A stretch of DNA of 64,000 nt from Nymphaea colorata (taxonomy: Eukaryota > Streptophyta > Magnoliopsida > Nymphaeales > Nymphaeaceae), in assembly GCF_008831285.2 (NCBI RefSeq), contig NC_045146.1:24197703-24261702 (forward strand). Reading direction: 5' to 3'. A model generated the notes under the pieces. That model worked only from the letters and a program-made list of their open reading frames with translations, had not been told where the DNA came from and made no database searches. A program made the translations under genes and the position numbers. Positions within the stretch are counted from its first letter, which is position 1, and every line of letters begins with the position of its first letter. Below, piece after piece: positions 12,904 through 24,308 of the stretch.

Positions 12904-13071
12904 CTACACAGAGAAACACCATTCACGTTCATCCCGACCACTGCAGAATCCTTCTACGTCTTTCTCCCTTCCTTCTGTCCCTTCATAAAACCAGTTGAAT
13001 CCTCGCAATTTTAGGGGATTGTTGGCTTTTTGTCTGAGTCACAAATTAGAGACACGGTTTCTTTAGGCATC

Positions 13072-13600
13072 ATGGAGACGGAGAAGCACGGCCACCACCA
13101 CCTCTTCCATGGGGAGAAGAAGCATGAAAAGGCTCCCGAAAAACAACTGAAGCATCACAAGCACATGCAGCTTCTAGGCAAAGTCGGAACTGTTGCTGCC
13201 GGTGCCTATGCCTTGGTAAGCTAGCTGATCACTCTCATTTTTTTCAAGGCTATATATAGACAGCAGGAATCTGTATATTCTCGAGTTTATAATAAAATAA
13301 ATCAGACCATAGTAACAGAGGCATATTCAACTATTAATTGTTCTGCATAAATATAGTAAATATAGTAGTGAACGTTATATCCTCTTCATCTGCTAATTGC
13401 TGAATTCTATTTGAACTCTTTTGTAGCATGAGAAGAACAAAGCGAAAAAGGACCCAGAGAATGCACATGCACACAAAGTCAAGGAGGGGATTGCTGCTGC
13501 CATTGCTGTTGGAAGCGCGGGGTTGGTGTTCCATGAACGCCACGAAAAGAAGGCAGCAAAAAAGATGGTTAAGGAAGAGAAGAAAGGAAACGGCCATTGA
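13072..13600 (+). CDS. ASR: ASR protein, type B, copy 4 (B4)
   Basis: Exons 13072-13215 and 13427-13600 with a 211-bp intron encode 105 residues. Type B hallmarks are QLLGKVGTV in place of [41 protein letters not shown] and LVFHE. The Phe before HEHH matches the usual ASR consensus, whereas type A has Met. This copy has Arg86 where others have His, Ala at position 42, and one lysine fewer in the tail. Frame and splice sites are intact. Confidence 0.94.
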
Positions 13601-13874
13601 TTGCACCCTTGTATTTGCTTGGCCATATGTCCTGTAGTGTGTGATAGGAGCTTAGTGGTTCATGTACTTTGATAAACTTTTGATGCATATGAATATGCAT
13701 AGCTATATATTAGGCACTTCTGTGTCTTATTACCAGGTTTTTTGGTTATATATCCTGCCATTTTGAGTTTTTCCTTTATATTGCTTTGTTAAGGCAACAA
13801 TACTTTTAATTCCTCTCAAGGAGAAGGCTGGCTCAGCAGCTTGCTTTATCTTCCTCCTCGGTTCCCCCATTAAC

Positions 13875-13900
13875 TAGAGAGAGAGAGAGAGAGAGAGAGA
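13875..13900. repeat. GA microsatellite at a unit junction
   Basis: The 3' flank of B4 (TCAGTTCCCCCATTA-like, shared with B6 near 19611-19625) ends in this GA run. The sequence then continues as the upstream block of a type A unit, whereas after B6 the GA run is followed by different DNA. This marks a recombination junction. Confidence 0.8.
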
Positions 13901-15015
13901 TTTATAATAGTAGATGATTATAATTTGGCTTTAATTTCCTTCACAATCAACAATTTAAGAAGGTTTTAATTAAGAAGGTGTTGCATGTCTATGCAAGGAA
14001 GCATCGTCGAAAAAAAAGTCAAATAAAAGAGATAAAGAACCAAGTGATCCCACAAAATTTATGCCTTTTTTGGCTGCAGACGACTTGATTGAGAACTTGA
14101 ACGTTCTAGCGTGGTGCTGTTCAATATTTTCCTTCATATATTAATCTCACAAAATGTCAGTTGGGGATTAGGTAGGCAATGACATCAAGGGCCATTGGAC
14201 CTTCTTAGATTTTAATTCCAAATAAAGCTGTCTTTGATTAAATGCATTAGCCGCTTTCAGGAAGCAGTAGTCTCTTATCCTGTGTCTCTAACATATGAAG
14301 GAAAACAACTCCTACGGACCCTTGGATCAAAGAACAGTCAATCTAATAATCTACTGAATTGAAGTTCGAATCCATTTTATTAAGTAGTTAAATTATCCAC
14401 ATATGAACCAACCAATATTAACATCCTTAATATTATTCACGGGGCATTGCGCACCAGCCAGTTTGAATCTCGTGGTTGTTCTCACTTGTCATGCCTTATC
14501 AAACAGTGACAAGTAAAACATTTAAGAGGAAAGATGTTTCAAAGGTCCACCAAGCTCCTTAGAAACATAAGAATATGGCTTTACAGAAGTAGGCGAGCTA
14601 GGTGTGGGCTGGTGTAGGACACTGCCCACCCAAATCAACGCCAATCCTTGAAAACCTTTATTATGAGGGAAACGGATTTGGGTCCAGCCGAATGTCACAT
14701 CCACACCCAACTCACGTTGATGCCCCATATGCACCAAACCCAACTAAAAATTAAAAATTGTACCCTGTTGATAAAATTTTCTGACTCCGCCACTTTACAG
14801 GTTGTATGCGAAAAAAGATTTCTCCTGGAATAAACACTTAAAAGAACATTCTCCAAAACAAATACCGTTCGTTTGATGTATTCCTGAGCCATTGAGTCGT
14901 CACTCGATGGGCCCCATACTCGGAGGCTCTTGGTCCTACCCAGCGTCAAAAAATTTGGTTCTTATTAATCTGTCAAAAATATTAAAATGTATATTATTTT
15001 TTAAAAAATAAATGA
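13890..15015 (+). repeat. Duplicated upstream block of ASR unit A5
   Basis: Second copy of the 1405-2235 block. It carries an extra stretch of about 560 bp (14240-14795), described separately, and is followed by a short TA/GT microsatellite (15017-15082). Confidence 0.8.
14240..14795. mobile_element. Insertion in the A5 upstream block
   Basis: In the A1 copy, AAATAAAGCTGACTTT runs directly into TACAGGTTGTA (about 2005-2027); here the same two points are about 560 bp apart. The right end CTGACTCCGCCACTTTA and an imperfect partner near 14580-14605 (AGAAGTAGGCGAGCTAGGT) suggest a small non-autonomous DNA element within the insert. Similar GTGGCGGA-type ends occur at 35706-35718. No target-site duplication could be fixed, and the insert may be composite. 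Confidence 0.55.
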
Positions 15016-15190
15016 ATATATATATATATATATGTGTCTATGTTTTTGTGTGTGCGTGCAGAGTGTATGTGTGTGTGCGTGTGTCAATTAGAGATAATAA
15101 ATTTACTATTTAGAAATAATTAATAAGGTGCCATGGGGCAACCTTGAACCAGTCAACAAATTACAGCGATTTAGCATTAAATTCAAATTG

Positions 15191-15542
15191 GCCGACTCAG
15201 GCCATTTCTGAAAACGACGGTCCCAAACACGCAACACGGTCTTGCCGCCGATCTACGTGCGCCCAGAACATGTAAGAGGACGTCAGTGGTTGGAAACTCC
15301 CATAGACACGTTATGCACGTTTCTTGTTTAATTGCTTGCCCATGAACATGACATGATAGATAGTGGGTAAGGTTGAACGACTCATGCTCAAGATTAGAGC
15401 TTCTGTTACAAGCAGACGAACTATCGACCTTCCACGGACCTTCTTAAAACACGGACAGTCATTTCACGATCTCCCGAGATGTCTTAGCATGTAAGGAACA
15501 GAAGAAACATTCCCAATGGATGGTATTAGATCTCTATAAATA
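15191..15542 (+). promoter_or_regulatory. Promoter of ASR gene A5
   Basis: GCCGAC core at 15191-15196, conserved block at about 15425-15511 and TATAAATA at 15535-15542. An ACGTG core (ATCTACGTGC, near 15251-15260) is present here but not at this place in A1-A3. Confidence 0.75.
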
Positions 15543-15701
15543 CTTCATCGAGCTACACCGTTTACGTTCATCTCGAGCACCGAATCATTCTTGTTTCCCC
15601 TGCGTCTTCTTCATAAGACTAGTTTGGTTTTTGCACTTGAAATTGCGGGCGGATTATTTGCTTTTCAGTCACGAATTGGAGAGACGGTTTCTGTAGGCAC
15701 C

Positions 15702-16208
15702 ATGGAGACGGTGAAACACGGCCATCACCACCTCTTTCATGGTGAGAAGAAGCATGAAAAGACTCCAGAGCAACAACTGAAGCATCACAAGCACATGGGG
15801 CGCCTGGCCAAAGTCGGAACTGTTACTGCCGGTGCCTATGCCCTGGTAATTAACTGCATCGCTCTCAATTTCCAAGGATATACATACATAGCACTAGCAG
15901 GTTTATATTTATTCACAAGTTTGTAATTGAGAAAATGAAACCAAAGTAACCCAACTGTTCAGTATAGCTGCATGAATATTATATGTTGTTCTTCTACAAA
16001 TTGTTGAGTTTCGATTTGAACTCTTTTGTAGCATGAGAAGCACAAAGCGAAAAAGGACCCAGAGAATGCGCATTCACACAGAATCAAGGAGGAGATTGCC
16101 GCTACCGTTGCTGTTGGTGGCGTGGTGTTGGTGATGCATGAGCACCACGAAAAGAAGGCAGCAAAGAAGAAGATCAAGGAAGAGAAGAAGAAAGGAAACG
16201 GCCATTGA
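15702..16208 (+). CDS. ASR: ASR protein, type A, copy 5 (A5)
   Basis: Exons 15702-15845 and 16032-16208 with a 186-bp intron encode 106 residues. The intron length equals that of A1 and exon 2 encodes the same residues, fitting the shared upstream block and a recent common origin of A1 and A5. N-terminal His cluster, [20 protein letters not shown] and lysine-rich tail are all present, with Gly33 as in A2. Confidence 0.95.
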
Positions 16209-16319
16209 TTGCGTCTATGTGCTCTAATAAACTGTTGATTCGTGTGGATGTATATAGCTATATGAATAAACCCATTCTCTGTGTTATTTATGAGCTCCCT
16301 TTTCTCTCTCTATCTTTCT

Positions 16320-16322
<3 letters not shown>

Positions 16323-16387
<65 letters not shown>
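16323..16387. repeat. TA microsatellite in the A5 3' flank
   Basis: About 60 bp of pure TA follows a CT-rich stretch. The A2 flank has only a short TATATATC at the same point, so the run expanded in this copy. Confidence 0.95.
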
Positions 16388-16388
<1 letters not shown>

Positions 16389-16429
16389 CGTCTCATAGTG
16401 TAGTTGGTTGAGCTTGAAGCATGTGAAAA

Positions 16430-17464
16430 GACAAGTTTTGCCTCTTAAGTAAAAACTTAGTATCTAAGTTGAAGGCGTAAAGAAGATGGTGGGTGAGGGG
16501 TTGAGGATGAAAGGTGTCTTGAGGTTTCCAGCCATTTTTTTTTGTGGTGTGTTGTTAATCTCTTACTCAACCAGACCTTTTCCTTGCACTGTTTTGTTAA
16601 GGCAAGAATAATTTTCCTTTTAAGAAGGATGAAGCTACATTGATCATTGGAAGCTTCTTCCTCAGTCCCCCCTTATCCTCGAAGTTTGAAAAATTCTTTG
16701 CCCTCTTTTCAGGGATCTACATCCCTGGATCAAGAACTTCCCAAATCTTAGAAACCATGCATAGAGTCTCTCCCTGATTAAGATTAAGATGCACTAACAT
16801 GAATCGGGGTTGTTTCCCGTTTCCTATTCACGTTGCTGATCTCGATTTCTGACATGGCTTTTTCGATCCGTTTCTGTTGCGGATTAAACGAATTGGATTA
16901 TTGCGAATTCGTAAGGCTCGTAAAGAAACTGAATCCAATTCGAGTCCAATATCGAACTGAAATCCGGGAACGATCCGAACCAACTGCGTGTATTTGAATT
17001 TGGTTCAAGGAGAAACCCTATTTACGGAGAATGAGTTACCTGTACCAGAATTTTGGGGCATTTTGAATAACAAGGAATGTTCTATCGTTGTATTCACTTT
17101 CTATTTAATTTGTGGTGCTTGTAAGGGGTTATTACTTTTGAGAGACCATGCTGACTAAATAATTTCAGCTTCTTAGGATACATATTGACGAGCATGAACA
17201 GTACCATAAGTGGACGCCACAAATTGAATTTCTTGATATTTATGGTCTCCTTACATAATTGCAAAATTAATAAGAAATAGGAATTGAAATCGGGAAAAAC
17301 TGGTATAGGGAATTTAACTTTATCTACCGATTCCTCATGCCATGGGTGTTCCCTTCAAGGTTTCGAACATCAACAATTCAAAGATGGACGGCTAAGACAT
17401 GTTTCCATATGCAGAAAAGTCGTTGAGGTGCCTTCATCTTTGAGACCATGAACTTTTAAATATA
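16430..17464 (+). repeat. A-unit downstream spacer, second copy
   Basis: Collinear with the spacer after A2 (about 8870-9845), including GACATGGCTTTTTCGATCCG and GGATTAAACGAATTGGATTA. No gene seen. Confidence 0.75.
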
Positions 17465-18255
<791 letters not shown>

Positions 18256-18480
18256 TAATTCAAAAAAATAAAACGACAGCGGGTGGCAACATTAACGTAA
18301 GGCCAGACCAAATAATGGTGCGAACATGCAACATGGTACTGCGGCGCGCCGATCCGTCTCCACCCACCTGCTAAGGAAATGAATGGAGGGACGGAATAGT
18401 CATCTGTTCACAAAAGATCATGACAACATAGATAGTGGATTAGGTTGAAAGGAAGACGTTGGAGATGAGGACTTTTCTTA

Positions 18481-18568
18481 CATGCACGCGCAGTCTTGAC
18501 CTTCCAAGGACCTTCTTACTTTTCATACATGCACGCGCAGTCTTGACCTTCCAAGGACCTTCTTAAAA
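18481..18568 (+). repeat. 47-bp tandem duplication in the B6 promoter
   Basis: CATGCACGCGCAGTCTTGAC starts at 18481 and again at 18528. The copied stretch includes the first part of the conserved promoter block (CCTTCCAAGGACCTTCTTA). B4 and B8 have one copy. Confidence 0.9.
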
Positions 18569-18654
18569 CACAGAAAATGTTGTCACAACCGTTTGAGATG
18601 CCTTAGGATGTAAGGAATAGAAGAAACATTAGTAGCAGTTTTCTCTTATAAATA
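18548..18654 (+). promoter_or_regulatory. Promoter of ASR gene B6
   Basis: Conserved block at about 18548-18625, in its second, complete copy, and TATAAATA at 18647-18654. No GCCGAC core at the position used by type A. Confidence 0.7.
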
Positions 18655-18822
18655 CTACACAGAGAAACACCATTCATGTTCATCCCGACCACTGCACAAT
18701 CCTTCTACGTCTTTCTCCCTTCCTTCTGTCGCTTCATAAAACCAGTTGAATCCTCGCAACTTTGGGGGATTGTTGGCTTTTTGTCTGAGTCACAAATCAG
18801 AGACACAGTTTCTTTAGGCATC

Positions 18823-19354
18823 ATGGAGACGGAGAAGCACGGCCACCACCACCTCTTTCATGGGGAGAAGAAGCATGAAAAGGCTCCCGAACAACAACTG
18901 AAGCATCACAAGCACATGCAGCTTCTAGGCAAAGTCGGAACTGTTACTGCCGGTGCCTATGCCTTGGTAAGCTAGCTGATCACTCTCATTTTTTTCAAGG
19001 TTATATATGCACAGCAGGAATCTGTATATTCTGGAGTTTATAATAAAATAAATCAGACCAAAGTAACAGAGGCATATTCAACTATTAATTGTTCTGCATA
19101 AATATAGTAAATATAGTAGTGAATGTTATATCCCCTTCATCTACTAATTGCTGAATTCTATTTGAACTCTTTTGTAGCATGAGAAGAACAAAGCGAAAAA
19201 GGATACAGAGAATGCACATGCGCACAAAGTAAAGGAGGGGATTGCTGCTGCCATTGCTGTTGGAAGCGCGGGGTTGGTGTTCCATGAACACCACGAAAAG
19301 AAGGCAGCAAAAAAGATGGTTAAGGAAGAGAAGAAGAAAGGAAACGGCCATTGA
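18823..19354 (+). CDS. ASR: ASR protein, type B, copy 6 (B6)
   Basis: Exons 18823-18966 and 19178-19354 with a 211-bp intron encode 106 residues. It is very close to B4 but keeps the usual FHEHHEKK motif and the full lysine run in the tail. Thr58 replaces the Pro of KKDPEN. His cluster [24 protein letters not shown] and [20 protein letters not shown] are present. Splice sites TTG|GTAAGC and TTTTGTAG|CATGAG are intact. Confidence 0.95.
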
Positions 19355-19626
19355 TTGCACCCTTGTATTTGCCTGGCCATATGTCCTGTAGTGTGTGATA
19401 GAAGCTTAGTGGTTCATGTACTTTGATAAATTATTGATCCATATGGATGTACATAGCTATTTATTAGGCATTCTGTGTCTTATTATGAGCTCTTTGGTTA
19501 ATAGATCCTGCCATTTTGTATTTTTCCCTTGTATTGCTTTGTTAATGCAACGATACTTTTAATACCTCTCAAGGACAAGGCTAGCTCAGCAGCTTGCTTT
19601 ATCTTCCTCCTCAGTTCCCCCATTAG

Positions 19627-19628
<2 letters not shown>

Positions 19629-19657
<29 letters not shown>
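19629..19657. repeat. GA microsatellite downstream of B6
   Basis: Equivalent to the run at 13875-13900 but followed by different sequence (GCAAATCTTAGAGTTTG). Confidence 0.9.
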
Positions 19658-19659
<2 letters not shown>

Positions 19660-19664
<5 letters not shown>

Positions 19665-20390
19665 CTTAGAGTTTGAAAAATTCATGGAAGCCAAGCCTAG
19701 ACTCCCCCCTAATTGAGATTAAGTTGCTAGATCTCAAATGAATCTGGGTTGTTTCCAGTTTCTTCTTCATGTTGGTGATCTCGGTTTCTGACATGGTGTC
19801 TCTCTTGATGGTCTGGAGTCACGAAGTGGAACCGTCGATATTGGCGATTAAATGAATTGAGTATTTCCAATTACTCATGATTGGGTACATACTAATTCAT
19901 TTATCTCGAATGTGCCCAAGAAATATGAATCTGACAATTGATCAGATCAGGAGTTTCTGAAGCCAAATTTGTGTCCAGTATCCAACGAAAATCTGTTTGT
20001 GATCCGATTCAATTTGTATGATTTGAACTGGGGTTGGAATTAAACTACACAACCTGCAGTTAGCAAGCTAATTAATCCTACTTCTCTCCACCTTTATTTG
20101 ATGGCACATGACTGTTCTTGTTTTAATTTAGCGCAAGCAATTTGTTCCTGTAATTGGGATTCATTGAGATGGTTGAACCCTTCTATGATCAAATAATTTG
20201 ATGAAGCGGCCGGATCTTATTGGTGGTTATCTATGGTCGCATTCATTTCGAACCTGAACAGGATGGATTCATTTAATTACAGACCTGAACCCATAACCCT
20301 ACTTGTGATTGGCATTAAGATGAACAAATTCCAATTAATATTAATTGAATTCAGATTCAAATTCTTGTAAATTACATATTTTAAGTTATT
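19660..20390. other. Non-genic spacer between B6 and A7
   Basis: Contains diverged pieces of the type A downstream spacer (for example AATCTGGGTTGTTTCC and TCTCGGTTTCTGACATGG near 19741-19797). No open gene and no RNA gene recognised. Confidence 0.55.
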
Positions 20391-20392
20391 TC

Positions 20393-20550
20393 AACTCAGA
20401 TTAAGTGATGTGATTAGGTTGGATGAAAACCCAAGTCAAGTCTGCACTGTTGATATCCTCGCTGTATAATACCCGTCAGAACTCAGATTAAGTGATGTGA
20501 TTAGGTTGGATGAAAACCGAAGTCAAGTCTGCACTGTTGATATCCCTACA
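20393..20550 (+). repeat. 87-bp tandem duplication
   Basis: AACTCAGATTAAGTGATGTG begins at 20393 and again at 20480; nearly identical for about 70 bp. It lies just upstream of the A7 promoter remnant. Confidence 0.9.
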
Positions 20551-20583
20551 TACGTTTTTTGTGACGATGTGTTGAAGTACCGG

Positions 20584-20665
20584 CCTTCCACGGACCTTCC
20601 TAAAACGCGGACAATAATCTCACAATCGCTTGACATGTCTTACCTTGTAAGAAACAGAAGAAATA
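20584..20665 (+). promoter_or_regulatory. Promoter remnant of ASR unit A7
   Basis: The conserved block is recognisable (CTTCCACGGACCTTCC and a CAGAAGAAA tail), but the segment with TATAAATA that follows it in the other seven units is missing or replaced. Normal initiation is therefore doubtful. Confidence 0.65.
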
Positions 20666-20798
20666 TTAGCTATTGATGCACACGAGGTGCTCCGTTTTCT
20701 CCCTTCTCTCTTTGTCTTCATAAGATCAGTTTGGTTTGGCCTTTGCATTTCAATTTGGGGCCGTTTTGTTTACCCTTCAGTCACGAATTAGAGGCACC

Positions 20799-21077
20799 AT
20801 GGAGACGTTGAAGGACGGCAACCACCACCTCTTTCATGGGGAGGAGAAGCATGAAAAGACTCCAGAGCAACAACTGAAGCATCACAAGCACATGCTTGAA
20901 TTTGAATTCGGTTCGAGTCTATTTACTGAAAATGAGTTCCGTTTACCGGTGCATGCATGGGCCGAAAAAAGAAGAACGTTTTCACTCTCCAATTTTTTAG
21001 TCTTTGTAAAGGGAGTTTTGCTTTTGAGAGACCAGGGGCATCGTGGGTATGTCAAAATCCCATGCATAAAATTATGA
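20799..21077 (+). pseudogene. Deleted ASR unit A7 with chimeric ORF
   Basis: The ATG at 20799 opens a frame of 92 residues. The first 32 are ASR-like ([18 protein letters not shown] and on to KHM). At about 20894 the sequence switches to DNA that lies downstream of intact type A genes (compare about 9370-9445 after A2). The last third of exon 1, the intron, exon 2 and the 3' UTR are gone, relative to A2 about 1.2 kb. The ABA/WDS domain is thus lost. The junction shows only 2-3 bp of shared sequence, consistent with end joining. The frame stays open for another 60 residues by chance. With no TATA box it is probably a pseudogene, though a short His-rich peptide cannot be excluded. Confidence 0.85.
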
Positions 21078-21079
21078 CA

Positions 21080-22790
21080 TTTTTTTTGGTGTGCTGGGGA
21101 TTATTGCTGGTGCATATGACCACTTTCCCTATTTATTTCTGCCGCAAATTTGAAATTGTCCGGCTAAACAATTGCAGCTTCTTAGGTTCGTTATATATTG
21201 ACAAGTATGAATAGTGTCACAAGTGGAAATTAAACGGGACAGTAATACATAGGTAAATTGTAAATGGCATATGAGAGTGAGATCACAGATTAATTCTCAT
21301 GGTGCATGCTTCATTTTTTATAATGAATAGTTGATTAAGTATCTTTTCTGATTGACGGAAGCGGTGGTTTTGATGTCAATATGTCCGTAAAAAATGGAAA
21401 ATTTCATGTACATGGCTCCGGAGAATGAGGCACTAATTAACAATTTCTTACTGGGAGGTTGTATTTCTTAAACCGACCTGCTAGATAGGAATACAATCAG
21501 ATTTGATTTAGTTGTCAGTGGCGCCGGTTTCTGAATGATCGATCATCTAGGACACTTCACTTCAGATCAATGGGATGCTGTTTTTCGATGATCTACGTTG
21601 AATGAGCTTGTAAGGATCTTTATTGTAAAAACAAAAATTGATTTTCGAATCACAGAGCGGTCTTCCTACATTATTGCAATGCTGATATAGAAATCGGAAT
21701 TTTTGAGTGTAGAAAAATTGGTCTCGGGAAGTTAACTTTATCTATCGGCTCTTCATGTAGGAGTTTCCTTATGCTCAAACTCGTTGAGATGCCTTTGCAT
21801 CTTGGGCATGCACCATCTTTGAGTGTATCGGATCGTACGGGCCCCCTTTAGAGATATATTATATTTTATTTTTCAAATCAATTTAGATTTTTTAACTAAT
21901 TTTTGAAACTGAAAAAATGGAGGAAACAAAAATAGGCCCGTGCCGGCCGTCGGCCGGCAGGTGTGGACCGATGCATATCGGCCGGCCGATACGCGTAAGG
22001 CACCGATCATGACATGCATTGGACAACGCCGGATAATACATGTCATTATCAGCCTCCCGCCGTTCCGAACTGACCATTCCTACCAAATTCCATTATAATT
22101 TTTTGTCTTTATAGAAGAGTGGTTTTTCTTATTTGAAAGGGAGGCAATTTCGTCATCTGAGCATGTTAAGACTTGTTCCCTTAAGCCAGAGATCCAAATC
22201 CAATTTCTTGTATATTTGATGAAGCATTCGGAATAAAGAGAAAAACTTACTTCTTTAATTCGATGAGTCCAGTTGGCTGACGAGAGCTTTATTGAATCCA
22301 TGCAGTGCTGTAAAAAAAATTGGTTACTTAATCGACTGCCGATTGGGCGAATCCGCATGATTAATTAGATACAGAATTAAGAAATTATTTTAATTACTTA
22401 TGTGTAGATTTAATGTTGTTGTATGTTGTATAGTTGCTGAATGTTTAAATTATAAAAAATCTTCACATTAAAACTACCATAAACCATTTTTGTATCATAC
22501 ATGGAGGCTAACTATGCATCCTCATGTTGCATAATTGAATATACGTATATACATATACATTAGAAAAATAGTTAAAAGGACAAAGGGACAGCTGTGTGAG
22601 AGATCAAGTTGCGTGCTTTACATGTACCAATACACACTAAAGGAAAAATAAGTCAGGATTAGTGAATTTTTGAAATTTTTATGAAAAAATGTACATTTTA
22701 AACTTTTTTTATAACCCTTATTTGTTCTCTTAAAATTCTTTTTTGTTACTTGAACAGAAATATTTTGTTCATTACATTTTTTTTTTTTTG
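21080..22790. other. Non-genic spacer between A7 and B8
   Basis: Begins with diverged A-type downstream spacer (TGACAAGTATGAATAGTGTC near 21199), then unrelated AT-rich DNA. A compact GC-rich patch with palindromes lies at 21940-21995. No gene recognised. Confidence 0.55.
21942..21991. other. GC-rich palindromic patch
   Basis: A near-palindrome CCGGCCGTCGGCCGG at 21942-21956 is followed by a perfect 16-bp palindrome TATCGGCCGGCCGATA at 21976-21991, in otherwise AT-rich DNA. Function unknown; it could be the end of an old transposon. Confidence 0.6.
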
Positions 22791-23027
22791 GTGCAGAGGG
22801 GTGAACGTCACCATGGTGCGAAGGTTAGACACGGTCCTGCGGCGCTCTGGAACCATCTGGACCCTCTGAAAAAAGGAAAGGATTTCAGGCGTCGGAAACT
22901 TCCTTTAAAGACGAGTTGAATATTTGTTGTTTATTGACGACTTGTTATCTGTCGACAAAAGAAGACCACGACAAGATAAGATGTTGGATTAGGTTGAAGG
23001 GATGATATTGGCATGAGGACGTTTCTT

Positions 23028-23153
23028 ACGTGCACGCGTATTCATGGCCTTCCACGGAGCTTCTTAAAAGACAGAAAATAATCTCACGGCCGTTTGAGAT
23101 GTCTTTGCATGCAAGGAAGAGGAAAATTAGTAGACAGATTTCTCTTATAAATA
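23028..23153 (+). promoter_or_regulatory. Promoter of ASR gene B8
   Basis: An ABRE-like core ACGTG at 23028-23032 runs into CACGCGT (TTACGTGCACGCGT), resembling an ABRE next to a CE3-like element. The conserved block follows at about 23049-23130 and TATAAATA at 23146-23153. ABA control is inferred from the motifs. Confidence 0.7.
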
Positions 23154-23320
23154 TCCTACACAGAGAAACACCATTCACGTTCATCTCAAGCACTGCACAA
23201 TCCTTCTAAGTCTTTCACCTTTCCTTCCGTGGCTTCATAAGACCAGTTTTGATCTTCCACTTTTGGGGGATTGTCTGCTTTTTGCCTCCATCACGAATTA
23301 CAGACAGTTTCTTAGTCACC

Positions 23321-23843
23321 ATGGAGACGGAGGGCCACCACCATCTCTTTCATGGGGAGAAGAAACATGTAAAGACTCCAGAGCAACAACTGAAGCATAA
23401 CAAGCACATGCAGCTTCTTGGCAAAGTCGGGACTGTTACTGCCGGTGCCTATGCCTTGGTAAGCTAGCTGATAACTCTCATTTTTTTCAGGCTATATATA
23501 GACAGCAGGATCCTATACATTCTCAAGTTTGTAATCAACTAATCAGACCAAAGTAACAGAGGCATATTACAACTTAATAACTATTGATTGTCGCTGCATA
23601 TATAGTAGCGAATATTATATCCTCTTGATCAACTAATTGCTGAATTCTATTTGAACTCTTTTGTAGCATGAGAAGAATAAAGCGAAAAAGGACCCAGATA
23701 ATGCACATGCGCACAAAGTCAAGGAGGGGATTGCTGCAACCATTGCTGTTGGCAGCGCTGGGTTGGTGTTCCATGAGCACCATGAAAAGAAGGCAGCAAA
23801 GCAGATGATTAAGGAAGAGAAGAAGAAAGGAAAAGGCCATTGA
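23321..23843 (+). CDS. ASR: ASR protein, type B, copy 8 (B8)
   Basis: Exons 23321-23458 and 23667-23843 with a 208-bp intron encode 104 residues. The N-terminus is two residues shorter than in the other copies ([12 protein letters not shown]), so the cluster is GHHH. Val and Asn substitutions occur in the linker (KHVKTP, KHNKHM) and Asp59 replaces Glu in KKDPDN. The ABA/WDS core has FHEHHEKK and a GKGH end. It is the last unit of the array and the most diverged intact type B copy. Both splice sites are normal. Confidence 0.95.
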
Positions 23844-24159
23844 TTGCACTCATATATTTGGGTAGTCATATGTCCTATAGTGTGTGATAGGAGCTTAGCG
23901 GCTCATGTACTTTAATAAACTGTTATATGGATGTACGTAGCTATGTATATTCCCTTCTCTGTCTTATTTACGAGTTCTTTGGTTGTATATCCAGTCATTT
24001 AGAGTCTTTTCATTGTGTACCTTTGTTGAGGCAACAATACTTTTCTTTTCAAGGAGAAAACTAGCTAGGCAGCTAGCTTGGTCCTTGGAAACTTCGGTCA
24101 CAAAGGTCAAAAACAGCTTCATCTTTCAAAATAATTGCAGTAATTGCAGCTTCCTTAGT

Positions 24160-24270
24160 ATTTAAGACTGTGATCAGCGTCATAAATGGAAATTAAATGA
24201 CAATTGGTCATGAACTGTAACTGCAAGATGGGCGTGCGCGCATTTAAAGATCGGTGTTCAGCTCATTCGT

Positions 24271-24308
<38 letters not shown>

